This document shows, in pieces, positions 23,455 to 33,960 of a stretch of 64,000 bases of DNA; position 1 is the stretch's first letter, and every line of letters begins with the position of its first letter. Origin of the DNA: Nageia nagi (taxonomy: Eukaryota; Pinophyta); NCBI GenBank assembly GCA_050084985.1, contig JBITNC010000001.1, positions 25,544,001 to 25,608,000 of the forward strand. The letters run 5' to 3'. The translations under genes were made by a program, and so were the position numbers. A model generated the notes under the pieces. That model saw nothing but the letters and a program-made list of their open reading frames with translations, was not told the origin of the DNA and did not search any database.

Positions 23455-23533
23455 TTGTTGAACCTCTCCTCTCCTTTCCTCTACTCTTCATATATTGAAA
23501 AGTATCTCCTCCCTCTCCTCCTACCCTCCTCTC
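23455..23533. repeat. CT-rich tract (left part)
   Basis: Pyrimidine-rich low-complexity tract of the form (ctcctctcctttcc)n. It continues at 29492-29555 after copia-1, which inserted in it with the target duplication CTCTC. A related tract lies at 31880-32010. Confidence 0.75.
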
Positions 23534-23782
23534 TGATAGTCTGGATAACTCCAAGATCAAAAAGCATTCTATTAGTGTAGAATCTTATGTATATACAATT
23601 TGAGAAAGACTCTTCATGTTCACCTTCTTAGGTGACCTTTGAGATACATTGTAACCCCTCATATTCTACAAGAAATGACTCTCTAAATTATAGCACACTC
23701 AAAGCTATGAATTTACTAAATATAGTAAGTATATAATATTATACTTACTATACCATAATCCCTAAGGATTAGGTGTCTAACA
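23534..23782 (-). repeat. Copia-1 3' LTR
   Basis: 249 bp. On the minus strand it starts TGTTAGACACC and ends CTATCA. Matches 29243-29491 and the copia-2 LTR at 59368-59615. Confidence 0.9.
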
Positions 23783-23797
23783 TTCCCCCCTTAATTT
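23783..23797 (-). promoter_or_regulatory. Copia-1 polypurine tract
   Basis: On the minus strand reads TTAAGGGGGGAA directly before the LTR start TGTTAG. It would prime plus-strand DNA synthesis. The same tract stands next to the copia-2 LTR at about 59616-59630. Confidence 0.8.
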
Positions 23798-24330
23798 GAA
23801 GGGGAGTTGATAAGTCCAAGCATCTTCTTGATCTTCTTGAACTTTTCTCTTCCAAGTGCCTTGGTGAAGATGTTTGTTGTTTGCTCATGTGTGGAATAAT
23901 GTTTCACTTGAATTATCTTGACCTCTACATGATGTTGAATCAAATGATACTTTTTGTTAATGTACTTTGTTTGATCATGAAACTTTGGATTCTTGGCCAA
24001 TTGAATTGCAAAAATATTATCAATCAAAAGTGGAGTTGGATTCACCTATGTTTCCTACAAATCTTCCAGTATATTTTTGAGCCACACAATATCCTTTATT
24101 GCCTATGCAGTAGCCACATACTCTACCTTTGTAGTAGAATCTTTTAGAATGGATTGCTTTCATGATCTCTAAGAGATAAATGCCGATCCAAGACTCATGG
24201 CATATCCTGAAGTCAAAACTCCTTTTTCTTTATCACCATCAAAGTCTAAATCTATATATCCAATCTATTTGAAGTATCCTACTTTAGAATACTTGAGCCC
24301 TAATTCCTATGTGCCTTTCAAATATTAAAG
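23798..24330 (-). pseudogene. Copia-1 RNase H, decayed
   Basis: Minus-strand reading contains GYIDLDFDGDKEK, LTSGYAMSLGSAFIS, TTKVEYVATA and, at the end, HDQTKYINKKYHLIQHHVE and TNIFTKALGREKFKKIKKML, the standard copia RNase H order and C-terminus. The usual Glu of the TTEAEY motif is Lys here (TTKVEY). Stops lie near 24175 and 24060. The last 84 codons (23791-24045) are open. Confidence 0.8.
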
Positions 24331-24439
24331 AACCCTTTTTGTTGCATTCCAATGTCCTTCACATGGTTTTTGCATAAACTGAGAGAGAATTCCAAACATA
24401 AATTAAATGTTTGGTCTAGTTGTGGTTAGATATATGACA

Positions 24440-25380
24440 CTCCCAATAGTTATCTATACTTCATTGGATCCTCAAATGCATTCCCTTCAATAGATTTCAA
24501 CTTCAAGTTTTGTTCCATTGGAGTGGAAAGGAGATTACAATCTATCATGCCAAATCTATTCAACAATTCTCCAATGTACTTTCTTTGGGAAATGAAAATG
24601 TACTTTGGGTTTTGTGTCATTTCAACACCCAAATAGTAATGAATATGTCACATATTTATCATTTCAAAACCACTCTTCAAATCTTGTTTCATGGTTGCAA
24701 TGTAACTTTCATTATTCCCAATTATCAAAAGATCATCTACATACACCACAAGATATACAACCATTTTGCCAACTTTTTTGACAAACAAAGTTGCATCATC
24801 CAAATTAAAGTATTCAAAGTTTATCTTCAAAAGATTCTCAGTAAGCTTTTTGTACCAAGTGCGAGGAGGTTATTTTAGGTCATACAAGGACTTGATAAGA
24901 TTACAAACTTTTTATTCCTAACCCTTCATTACAAATCCTTCTGGTTGTCTCATGTACACATTTTCTTTCAAATCACCATCCAAGAAAGTAGTCTTTACAT
25001 CCATCTAATGGACTTTCCATCCATACTGAGCTAACATTGCCAATAAACAATGAATAGTAACCCATTTTGCTATGGGAGAAAAGGTTTCATCATAATCAAT
25101 ACCTTATTTCTATGCAAAACCCTTTGCTACAAGCCTTGCTTTATGTTTCTCAAGTGAGCCATTTGATCTATATTTTTTCTTATAGACCCACTTACATCTA
25201 ATAGGTTTGGTTCCATATAGAGGATCCACCAACTTCCATGTCCCATTCTTAATGAAAGCATCATACTCCTTCTTCATAAGATCCTTCCAGACATCATGAG
25301 AAAAATATTCTTTAAATGAAGTCAACTCATAATCAATAAAGAAATTCAATTTACAATCAAACAAACATTCTATATCCTCA
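24440..25380 (-). pseudogene. Copia-1 reverse transcriptase, decayed
   Basis: Three open stretches on the minus strand cover RT: 25110-25364 (YDAFIKNGTWKLVDPLYGTK, CKWVYKKKYRSNGSLEKHKA), 24648-24830 with the catalytic box YVDD at 24732-24743 (VVYVDDLLIIGN), and 24450-24632 (QRKYIGELLNRFGMIDCNLL, STPME). Stops and small indels separate them. Both catalytic Asp are present. Confidence 0.85.
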
Positions 25381-25938
25381 ATATCATCACTTGAATCTGA
25401 ATCCTCTACTAATCCATCTTCAATTCTATTTCCATAGGAACTCCTAGTTCTTATATTTCCAACATCATTAGGATGAACACTCTCAAGTGTTTTGGAGAGC
25501 CAATTAGGAATCTTGTGTAATATTTTTAGTTTCTCAACAAGCTAAGGAGGTTCTTTACCCTCATCAAGACTCAACCTATTGCACCCTTCAATCACATCAT
25601 CCAAAGGAGCTTGTAGAATTGATGAAGAGTAAAGATATTCCTATGGTGGAGGAGGTGCTTGTATTATTGGAACAAGTGCAATTGCTAGATCAAGCACTTC
25701 TAAAATAGGCATAAGTGGTGTAGATTCTAATGATTAATCCAAAATAGGGATCCCCCTCAACATTTGGAATCTTGTAATCATGTTCAGAGAAATGCTTTCC
25801 ATAGGTAAACCTATGAAGGTGATCAAGTTGATGCTCAACAGTCAAGTCACTCTTGGAACATTCAAGCAAAATGATGTCCCTTGCAAAGAGGAACTTTTTG
25901 TTTACGTTATCATAAATCTTATAACCCTTGGTAGTATC
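25381..25938 (-). pseudogene. Copia-1 integrase-RT linker
   Basis: Minus-strand coding-like connector. The end near the insertion reads TTKGYKIYDNVNKKFLFARD, the conserved piece that follows the integrase core in copia elements (usually ...GYS..TKGYRLYD...). The rest is a low-complexity, variable linker. The insertion at 25939 falls directly upstream of TTKGY. Confidence 0.75.
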
Positions 25939-27147
25939 TAATCTAAAACTTTGGATCCCTTTGACATTTAGTAATTTCCATTTCAATGTGTTCATTGTGA
26001 TCATCTTGTCTTCATATTTCCAATGCTTCTTTCAGATCGAGAATTCGAGTCTGTATGTGGAAGATATGGTATTAATTCAGTTTGAGTATTTTGAGGAAAA
26101 AAAAGGATTAAAAAAAATAAAAATAAAAATACAAATGTTTTTGGTGGCCAACATAGAAGGGACCCACTTGACACCGTGGAGGCCATGTAGGAAGAGGAGT
26201 AGGTCAAGGATTGCATGGAGGAGTCTACCACCATGGAGTTTGACTATAGGGTCAAGGCCTGCATGGAGGGAGGACGTGATGGGTGAATGCGAGACTGTCT
26301 GCCTGCCATCATTGAAACTCACCTACCGCTATGGAGACCTATGTGGTTGACCATTTGACTACATGAATGTTAGCATGCTAGCCACAAGACTATCCACCCA
26401 TGCCAACCAAACTACCACACCATCGCCTAACCACTAACCAAGCCATCGATCAATAGGAGGTTGATTGTCTCTGAGCCTACCATGTGTCACCACCACAATG
26501 CACCTGCCCAATGTTAGGTTTTTTTAATGTATTTTTGGTGTTTTCTAAGGTTTTTAGTGATTTTTGATTCACCTAAGGTCCTATTATTAGGTTGATTTAA
26601 TTCTATCAGCCTGAAGCAGTCCAGAGAACATATTATTTCGATTTTAGAGTTCATTTTGGGGAGATTTTTACAACCATTTGAGCCCAAATTTGATAGGAAT
26701 ATCAAGGAGGTTAATGGGTATCTAAAAATAGGTTTTTAATGTAATTTCCTAGTTGTAATACTCTCCAATTTTAGCCCCCAAAATTATATAAAAGGGGAGC
26801 AAATTGGATGTGAAAAAAAGGAGGATTTCAGGAAAGTTGTTTTCAGTTCTTGTTGTGATTTTTAGAACTATGAGTGTGTTGTGAATGTGAGAGGAGGTTT
26901 TGAAGGACCATGGAGGCCTTGTAAAGTGATTCCACCCATTGATAGTAGAGAGATTTTGAGCTGGATGTAGCCCACACTGGGTGAACTAGGATAAGTTTGC
27001 TTGTCTCTTTCTATGGTGAATGCTTTTCTCTTCTCTGTGTTTACAAATTTGTTCCTGATTTTCCTTTATAAGCACTTAATTATTGTAAGTGTGAATTGAT
27101 CCTAGAAAAGGTTAAATTGAAATTTTAATCTTATAGTTTATGGACCA
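25939..27147 (+). mobile_element. Probable solo LTR inserted in copia-1
   Basis: A 1209-bp insertion, absent from copia-2 at the matching point (about 61660), with an exact 5-bp direct repeat GTATC on both sides (25934-25938 and 27148-27152). It ends CA and starts TA, one transition from TG. A TATA-like 'attatataaaagg' lies near 26785 on the plus strand. A GC-richer segment (26150-26510) has no recognisable coding content. No terminal inverted repeats or poly(A) tail were seen, so a solo LTR of an unidentified family is the best reading. Confidence 0.6.
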
Positions 27148-27690
27148 GTATCTGAGTACCCCAAGAAAATACATTTTTGACTCTTGGCACCAAGTTTGTT
27201 TCTTTACTTCTTAAGGACTAAGGCATAGCAGGTGGAACCAAAAACCCTAAGAAAGGAACATGACCAAACCACATTTCATATGAATTCTTATCATCAAGAG
27301 CATGAGATGGACATATATTTCTAACATACACTGTATAAGCAACTTCATCACCCCAAAATATCATCTTCACATTCTTGAAAAATAACATCGCCCATATCAT
27401 ATTCAACAAAGTTCTATTCATTCTTTTAGCTACACCATTTTGTTGTAGATTATAGGGAACAATTGTTTGATGCTTGATTCCATGCTAATTAATATAGTCC
27501 TTGAATTCAATTGAAGTGTATTCACCCCCATTATTAGAACGAATTGTTCCAATATAAGCATTTTGTTCTTTCTCAACATCACATGAAATTCTTTAAACTT
27601 TGCAAAATATTCAGATTTGTTCTTTAATAAATACACCCAACACATCCTAGAGGAATCATCTATGAGGGCTTGGAAATTTATGTCTCATAG
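27148..27690 (-). pseudogene. Copia-1 integrase core, N-terminus deleted
   Basis: Minus-strand frames carry MCWVYLLKNKSEYFAKFKEF (27645 downwards), then after a frameshift IRSNNGGEYT, NGVAKRMNRTLLNMI, YVRNICPSHALDDKNSYEMW. The catalytic Asp of RSDNGG is Asn (27533-27535) and the catalytic Glu of NGVAER is Lys (27425-27427). The zinc-binding domain and first Asp are missing because about 500 bp present in copia-2 is deleted at about 27665-27690. Confidence 0.85.
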
Positions 27691-27835
27691 GACCAATACC
27701 TGAAGGTTTGATATAGGATTTGTTAACAAAATATACCATACCATCAATGTTAGTATTCATCTCTTCAAAGAATTCTCTTTGAAAGGTCATGTGACATGTA
27801 GGACCGATATCAAGTAACCATGCATCCTCCCAAGA
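27691..27835 (-). pseudogene. Copia-1 protease, decayed
   Basis: Minus strand reads DAWLLDIGPTCHMTFQREFF, where active copia proteases have DTGAT; Thr is Ile and Ala is Pro here. It is followed by NIDGMVYFVNKSYIKPSGIG. A Trp before Leu-Leu-Asp is the usual family context. Confidence 0.75.
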
Positions 27836-28400
27836 TGCAAATGAAGTATTACATGATTTTTTAATGGTATTGTTACAATATATAATAACATAATGAGTGG
27901 AATTAGATTTCTTACTCTTGTATTGCTCCTATTTTTCATTCCTTTCTTTGATCTTGTCCCATGGAGTGCGACAGGTATTAGCTTCATAGCCTTGTCTATC
28001 ACATCTTTTACAATGGAGATTGTTCCTCTCATCATGATCACCTTGATTAGATCTACACACCTACCTTTATAATTCCTCCTACAATTACCACAGTTGCTAC
28101 TTTCACCTTGAGAAGATTCATGAACAACATTCTTTCCCTTTTGAGGCATGATTTGAGGAGATGGCAAGGTAGAAGTAGAGGTAGCATCGAATAGCTCAAC
28201 AATAACATATTTATCTTCATTGTCTTCAACATTAACCAAATAACCTATTTCCAAGTCTAATTTTATTTTTCAACTTCAAGGGTAACATAATACTCCAAGT
28301 TGCGGAATCCCTTAATTATGCCAAACTCACCAAAATTTGAATCAAATGTTAAACCATATTTTCCAATATATTTTTTAATTAATATCTAAAAACAATATCA
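27836..28400 (-). pseudogene. Copia-1 gag C-terminal part with zinc knuckle, decayed
   Basis: A zinc knuckle reads CKRCDRQGYEANTC at about 27969-28013, with the His of CCHC replaced by Tyr; copia-2 keeps His at this place but loses the last Cys. Upstream sequence is Gly/Arg/Ser-rich (SNQGDHDERNNLH). A 155-codon open frame at 27787-28254 lies partly in the correct frame and partly out of it. The N-terminal half of gag is not recognisable. Confidence 0.65.
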
Positions 28401-29228
28401 ATCCAATGACATAACTAAAATATACTCTGAATTCTAAACTCAACAAAAAAAATTTCACTAAAAAAGGAGCTTATTACACCAAGTTATGGCAAAAAATGTC
28501 TTCAAAATTCAAAAAATACCCAAAACTAAATTAAATGCTAGCTGTGTAATCTGAATTGCCGATTGTTCAATCAAAACTACTAATTGTGCTACGTAATTTA
28601 CTAATTGTGTGATCAAATCTTGTTGACTATATGGATCAAATGGCTTTGTGCCACATGGTAGGGAGAGGGTGCAACTTTGAAATAGTGTTGATAGACTAGT
28701 GTGTTTTAAGAAAAAATAAGGCTAGTCGGCACACATTGGGAAACTACATTAGGAGGCTAGAGAGAGGTAGTTTCTAATATGCACATGAGTACCTTTTCAT
28801 GTAGTTGGAGGTTCTAGGAGTTTGAAATTGAAATGTGTAGGGTTTCAACTTTTGACCTAACAGAGGGAGATAATAGGGGCACTCAAGGCTTTGAGGGAGA
28901 CCACATTGAGTGGGTGTTGGAGAATGTACAAGGGGAGAGAGATGAGATCTTTGAACAACATGAAGAGAGAGCCTTAAGTCTACACTATCAATGGAATAAT
29001 GCACACTTACTCAACTTAAACTTCAAACTAAGATATATTTGCCCAAACTGCTCCAAATCACCTTGTTTAAAAAATAATATTTCTCTACATGAAAATGGTT
29101 ATCCAAATATGTGCTCAAATTTGGATTTTGGTTCTTATTTTTGGAGAAAAATAGAAGCAAACTTTTGGACAGATTTTGATAGCATTTTTGATCACTTTCA
29201 TGGAGTTAGAGAAAGCAAAAAAACTCAA
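28401..29228 (-). other. Copia-1 leader and lost gag N-terminus
   Basis: Between the recognisable gag and the primer site. No clear gag frame could be read on the minus strand. A 159-codon plus-strand frame (28833-29312) runs antisense through the primer site into the LTR and is probably chance. Confidence 0.45.
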
Positions 29229-29241
29229 GGCTCTAGTACCA
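29229..29241 (-). promoter_or_regulatory. Copia-1 primer binding site
   Basis: On the minus strand reads TGGTACTAGAGCC, close to the tRNA-iMet site TGGTATCAGAGCC of plant copia elements. It begins one base after the LTR end CTATCA. Confidence 0.85.
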
Positions 29242-29242
29242 A

Positions 29243-29491
29243 TGATAGGTTGGATAATTCTAAGATCAAAAAGCATTCTATTAGTGTAGAATTTTGTGTA
29301 AATACAATTTGATAAAGACTCTTCATGTTCACCTTCTTGGGTGACCTTTGAGATACATTATAACTCCTCATATTCTACAAGAAATGACTCTTTAAATTCT
29401 AGCACACTCAAAGCTACAAATTTACTAAATATAGTATGTATCTAATACTATACTAACTATACCATAATCCCTAAGGATTAGGTGTCTAACA
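29243..29491 (-). repeat. Copia-1 5' LTR
   Basis: 249 bp, same ends as the 3' LTR. 19 differences by hand count, mostly transitions. Confidence 0.9.
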
Positions 29492-29555
29492 CTCTCTATC
29501 CTCTCCTCTCCTATCCTCTTCAACTCATCTCCTCTCCTCTCTCCTCTTATCTCAA
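29492..29555. repeat. CT-rich tract (right part)
   Basis: Continuation of 23455-23533 beyond copia-1. It begins with the target duplication CTCTC. Confidence 0.7.
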
Positions 29556-29564
29556 ATGCCATGA

Positions 29565-29790
29565 AAATCCTATGTCTACCCCCTCAAAAATGAAATAGCC
29601 CATGTAAAGTTTCTACATGATCTTTTAATAATTTTGTTTATGTGATATGGAAGGGTATAAGTTTCTTCTTTCCATGTTATGATTTATGGTGAAGGGTTAC
29701 ATGCTTGCATAAAACTTGCCACTAAAACTACATATAGTGCTAGCTTTTGCCATCACCCTCAAAGTCACCTCAAATTGACCATCGCTAAAG
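29565..29790. repeat. Dispersed repeat, copy 1 of 2
   Basis: Matches 32015-32255 in the same orientation (shared 'aaatagcc', 'attttgttt', 'gctaaaggccttttttg'). Both copies follow a CT-rich tract. Together with the PPR text they suggest a tandemly duplicated segment. No coding content was seen. Confidence 0.65.
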
Positions 29791-29794
29791 GCCT

Positions 29795-30780
29795 TTTTTG
29801 ATCTAGTGATCGAAGCTCTAGAAAAAGGTATGGAAATTAGTCAAAGAGTAGTTGAAAATGGTTTTGCATCAAATATTGTGATTGTGAATTCCTTGATAGA
29901 CATGTATGTAAAATGTAGAAGAATACACAATGCCCAAGAATTATTTAACAAGATGGATGATGTAAATATAATATCATGGTATGCAATGATATTAAGGATA
30001 TGCACAAAATGGTTTTTATGAAAAGGCTCTAGAGAATTTTATGCATGTGTAATTATTATATCTAAATACAAACTTTGTAACCTTTTCCATTATTCTTCTA
30101 GCCTGTGCTACCATGGGAGCTCTAGAATAAGGTATGAACATCCATCAAAGAGTAGTTGAAAATGGTTTTGTATTGAATTTTGTGGTTGTGAATGCAATGA
30201 TAGGCATGCATGCAAAATATGGAAGAATACCCTGTAAAATTGTTTATCAAGATGCATGATGTAGACATAATTTAATGGAATGCATTGATATTGAGAATAT
30301 GTATAAAATGGGTTTTCTGTAAAGGCTCTAGAGACTTTTAAGCATAATAAATTGTCAAATATAAAGCCAAATTCTATAACCTTTTCCAAAATTCTTCCAA
30401 CATGTGCCACCATGGGATATCTAAAATAAGGTATAGACATTCATCAAGGAGTAGTTGAAAATGTTTTTGCATTGAATGTAATGGTTTTGAATACCCTGAT
30501 AGACATGCATGCAAAATGTAGAAGAATACATAAGTCCTAAGAACTATTTGATAAGATACATGATGCAAACATAGTTTCATGGAATGCAATTATTGAAGAA
30601 AATACAATTCATGGCTACTATAAGAATGTTTTTAAACTATTTTATTTGCTAAATCACTTGTAAACTAATCTCAATTGAATAACCTTTGTATGTGTTCTAC
30701 TTGCATGCAACTATGTAGGTCTAGTGGATGATGGCTGTAAATACTTTAATAGCATGATTGGATCTTAATGCATTATTCTT
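29795..30780 (+). pseudogene. PPR gene debris, locus 2, tandem repeats
   Basis: The clearest PPR text in the window. A 71-codon open stretch (29806-30021) reads EKGMEISQRVVENGFASNIV, then NSLIDMYVKCRRIHNAQELF and NKMDDVNIISWYAMI, one L-S-P set of a plant PLS-type PPR protein that would bind organellar RNA. Two further copies of the same set, more decayed, start near 30120 and 30425. An E-region-like piece TFVCVLLACNYVGLVDDGCK lies near 30690. Stops and indels make it a pseudogene or several truncated copies. Confidence 0.8.
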
Positions 30781-30798
30781 GGGATGTATCATTACACA

Positions 30799-30960
30799 AT
30801 TATGCTTAAATGATTCAAATATGATTTATAGTTTTAATTATGCTTAAAATTCAAATGATTCATATATGCTCTACAATTTCAATTATGCTCAAATGATTCA
30901 AATATGCTCTACAGTTTCAATTATGCTCAAACAATTCAAATATGCTCTACAATAATGCTA
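30799..30960. repeat. Tandem repeat of about 38 bp, related to the 240-bp satellite
   Basis: The word 'attatgct' recurs at about 30799, 30837, 30882 and 30920. The unit 'attatgctcaaatgattcaaatatgctctacaatttca' is the reverse complement of part of the 5945-7460 array ('ttgaatcatttgagcataattgaaatt'). Confidence 0.8.
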
Positions 30961-31180
30961 CCATAACATTCAATTTATAAGCACCAAGTAGACATATCCT
31001 ATGGTGTATTTAAATAATTTCATATCACATCATAATACATTTGTAAAGAAAATCACAATATGTTCCATTGATTTCATCTCATCATTTTGTGTATACAACA
31101 TGACATCCACTTAGGAACTACAAATTTTTTTTGTGTTTGGATAATTATTACAAGTGTGGTTTTGCATAAACCTTTTTAAT
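30961..31180. other. Unassigned AT-rich stretch
   Basis: Contains 'atttcatatcacatcataata'-like text akin to the dispersed 'gatatgaaatgat' motif. No coding evidence. Confidence 0.35.
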
Positions 31181-31800
31181 CACTCTTTTATCATGATTGT
31201 ATTCTATTTTGGATGTTGTTAACATGATTACCAATAACAACACACAAACGAGAACCAAAATCATTAAAAAATGGGAGTTATTTGATAAGATTAATGACTT
31301 ATTTGATTTGATGAAGCACTTGGGAACCAAACCTAATAACATAATCTTTTTATGTGTTGTTTTTGCATGTAGCCATGTAGCTCTAGTGGATGAGGGATAT
31401 AAATACTTTAATAGCATGAGTGACTCTTATTGCATTATTCTTGAGATGAATCATTATACATGAAAGAATACATAAGTCTTGATAAATTTTTGACAAGATG
31501 CATGATGCAAACATAATTTCATGGTCTACAATGATTGCATAATATATACAAAATGGGTGTTTAGATATAATCACTAAGACTATTGAGGACTATTAAACTT
31601 CACTACCAAAATAATCATAAAACTTGAATTGGATGTGTGGATGTGTCTACATGGTGCTTATAATTCGAATGTTCGGGTTTTGAATTCCTTGATAGACATG
31701 TACATGAAATGTGGAAGAATACAAAGGCTCAAAAATTATTTGACAATATGCAGGATGAAAACACAATTTCATGACTTGCAATGATACAAACATATGTAAA
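31181..31800 (+). pseudogene. PPR gene debris, locus 2, second part
   Basis: An open stretch at 31197-31463 ends KPNNIIFLCVVFACSHVALV, DEGYKYFNSM, then ILEMNHYT, the typical E-region entry of plant PPR proteins. Further on, NVRVLNSLIDMYMKCGRIQR-like text occurs near 31665-31735 and DENTIS near 31760. Frames change repeatedly. The sequence at 31600-31700 is the uninterrupted counterpart of the gypsy A insertion site. Confidence 0.75.
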
Positions 31801-31854
31801 AAATATGTTTTCAAAAAAATCTCTAATATATGTATACAAAATATGGAATAATGT

Positions 31855-32255
31855 ACCTCACCCTTTTGCTTCCAAGACTCATAGGAACTCTCTTCTCCTT
31901 TCCTCTATGCTACGTTTGCTTCCAAGCCTCGCAATACCTTTCCTCTTCTTTCCTCTACCCCACTCTACTTCCAAGCCTCTACTCCCTCTGCTCCTCTCCT
32001 CTAAAATATTGCAACAATCCTAAGTCCACCCCTCGAAAATACAATAGCCTGCATAAGGTTCCCATATGGTTTTTTTTTTTTTTTAAATTTTGTTTGTGTG
32101 AGATGGAGGGTTAGTTTTTGCATATCACCTTATGATCTATGGTTGAGGATTAAAACCTCCCCATAAAACCTACCACCAAAACCATATATAGTGGTGGCTT
32201 ACACTTGCCCCCTCAAAGCTACCTAAAATTAGCCACTGCTAAAGGCCTTTTTTGG
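31855..32255. repeat. CT-rich tract and dispersed repeat, copy 2
   Basis: CT-rich low-complexity sequence (31880-32010) followed by the second copy of the segment seen at 29565-29790. A run of T at 32070-32084 is present. The short plus-strand open frames here follow the pyrimidine bias and are not convincing. Confidence 0.65.
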
Positions 32256-32929
32256 TATAGTGAAAAGGAACTTACCTAATTTTGGTGGTACTTAGGGTAA
32301 AGGGTCCTCACAATGCATATTTCATTATGAATATTTACAACTCTTGATGGTATCTAGGGTAAAAGATACCCATATTAGCATAGTTGAATGTGAAGAATCA
32401 TTTTGTTACTTTTGGTTGTATAAAGTATCACTTATGATCATCATAACTATTTTACAAACACCTTTGTTGGTCAAGTTCTAATTTACCATCACTATGATTG
32501 CTTTTATGGTCATCTTTGTTGGTTGAGTTCTAATTAACCATCACTATGATTGTTTTTATGATAACCTTTGTTGGTTGGGTTCTAATTAAACATCACTATT
32601 GCTATTATTATCACATATCTTGAAGTTTATTTCATTAATGAGTATTTATAAATGCTATATTTATGAATAATGAATGATCTTAAGATATTATATTAATTAC
32701 ATATTTGTTATATGATACTATTATGATCTTTGGAAGGTGTTTCTTTTTTCTTTCAAGTTCTTTGCACTTGATTCTTTCTTATAACTACAACAATAATCAA
32801 TGCAAAGAGGGGATAAAATACATCACCAATAAATTATTGATTCTATGAAAAAACAAAAATCATGAAAATTTCTTTTTCTTCTCTTTTTACTTTGTAAGCA
32901 TAATTTTAATTTATTTCATTACAATTTGC
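32256..32929. other. T-element internal 3' region with 52-bp tandem repeat
   Basis: No coding content. 'ctttgttggt...ttctaatta...catcactat' repeats at 32462, 32514 and 32566, a 52-bp period over about 2.7 units (32455-32605). The rest is AT-rich and leads to the polypurine tract. Confidence 0.6.
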
Positions 32930-32942
32930 AAAATGGGGCAAT
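32930..32942 (+). promoter_or_regulatory. T-family polypurine tract
   Basis: 'aaaatggggcaat' stands directly before the LTR start TGTTAATACC. Its position marks 32943-33688 as a 3' LTR. Confidence 0.6.
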
Positions 32943-33688
32943 TGTTAATACCTAATTTGACCCCCTTTTTGGGCCAAACTGGTTGTCATATGACCCTCGC
33001 TATGTTATGATCAATATGAAATTATGTTATATTTCAATTATGAATTATGATCCATATAATCTATTTCTCATGCATAATTCTCTTATTTTATGCAAGGAAT
33101 CACCAACATCAGTGATAGCATGAAAAGGTGCATTCATGCAATCTCTTGATCATACAAATAGAGAATTATATGTATGAGAAAACTATCAAGATTTTAACTC
33201 AATAGGATTATACACATCTCTTAAAAACCTTGACGATGTATTTAGAAACCACTTATCAAGATTGGAATCTATTATACTCATGAGCTATTTGTCACTCTTT
33301 CATGATACACATTGAGGCTTGGTTTATTAGTCGACTAGATCCATAATTGGTTTGCTTAATCTCCAAAGGATTCCCAATGCTAGGTCATATTGCTTCTCAA
33401 TGCCAACACTATAGAAATAAATTCTTCAAAAGTTCATATACACAATTCCAATTATACTTGTATAACAAATCATTTCTAAAAAACTATTCAATGGTCACCC
33501 ATGTAAATGCATATTTATATATCATTACTCTCTCATAGGTTTATCAAGTTATTCATTTTAAGTTACTATCATATGCAAATCTCATCTGTTAGGTTATCAT
33601 AATCAATTAAGTTCCTTTCTTCATTAATTAAATTAGATTACATTTGCATCATCCTTGCCATAATTAGGGTTGCACTTTATCATCTACA
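32943..33688 (+). repeat. T-family 3' LTR
   Basis: 746 bp, TGTTAATACC to ATCTACA, matching 2143-2892. The gypsy B1 RNase H sequence resumes on the minus strand at 33689. So this LTR and the one at 2143 bound an insertion that now measures 31.5 kb. Confidence 0.8.
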
Positions 33689-33960
33689 AATTTAGATAAA
33701 AGATACTTGAGTGGGCTAGCTTGGGCTACAACAAATGTAGTGTTAGTAATCATGTAATGTCTTAACTGTTTTGTAGAAAAATATAATGGTATAGTAAATC
33801 TTATTTATAAAAGTATATCTTTGTTCATGCTTAAGTAATTTCTTAAGGATATATAATAATTGCTCTTTCTTTATTACCAACACCTTTTCAAGCTAACATT
33901 TCCCCAAGGAATTTATTATAATTGAAATATACAAATATAAAGGATTTGAATGATCAACAA
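33689..33960 (-). pseudogene. Gypsy B1 RNase H N-terminal part
   Basis: Minus strand reads NPLYLYISIIINSLGEMLA, NKERAI, then STKQLRHYMITNTTFVVAQA and SPLKYLLSK, the classic gypsy RNase H order. It ends at 33689, and the remainder of the domain is at 2030-2142. The first catalytic Asp is not visible. Confidence 0.8.

Larger units (their letters stand above)
23534..29491 (-). mobile_element. Copia-1, 6-kb LTR retrotransposon with nested insertion
   Basis: Minus-strand Ty1/copia element bounded by 249-bp LTRs and an exact target duplication CTCTC (23529-23533 and 29492-29496). Order on the minus strand is 5' LTR, primer site, gag, protease, integrase, RT, RNase H, polypurine tract, 3' LTR. The LTRs differ at 19 of 249 positions by hand count with no gaps. 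A 1.2-kb insertion at 25939-27147 separates integrase from RT, and about 500 bp between protease and integrase core is missing compared with copia-2 at 59368. All domains carry stops or frameshifts. Confidence 0.9.

Noticed and set aside
25928-26350. 140-codon plus-strand frame at the left edge of the solo LTR
   Set aside because: It spans the copia-1/insertion junction and mixes antisense copia text with the inserted sequence, so it cannot be an ancestral gene.
28833-29312. 159-codon plus-strand open frame across the copia-1 leader, primer site and 5' LTR
   Set aside because: It is antisense to the element, overlaps functional retroelement sites, and has no recognisable motif. Best treated as chance.
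31781-32114. Two overlapping plus-strand frames rich in Ser/Leu/Pro
   Set aside because: They arise from the CT-rich tract and differ completely between the two copies of the repeat.
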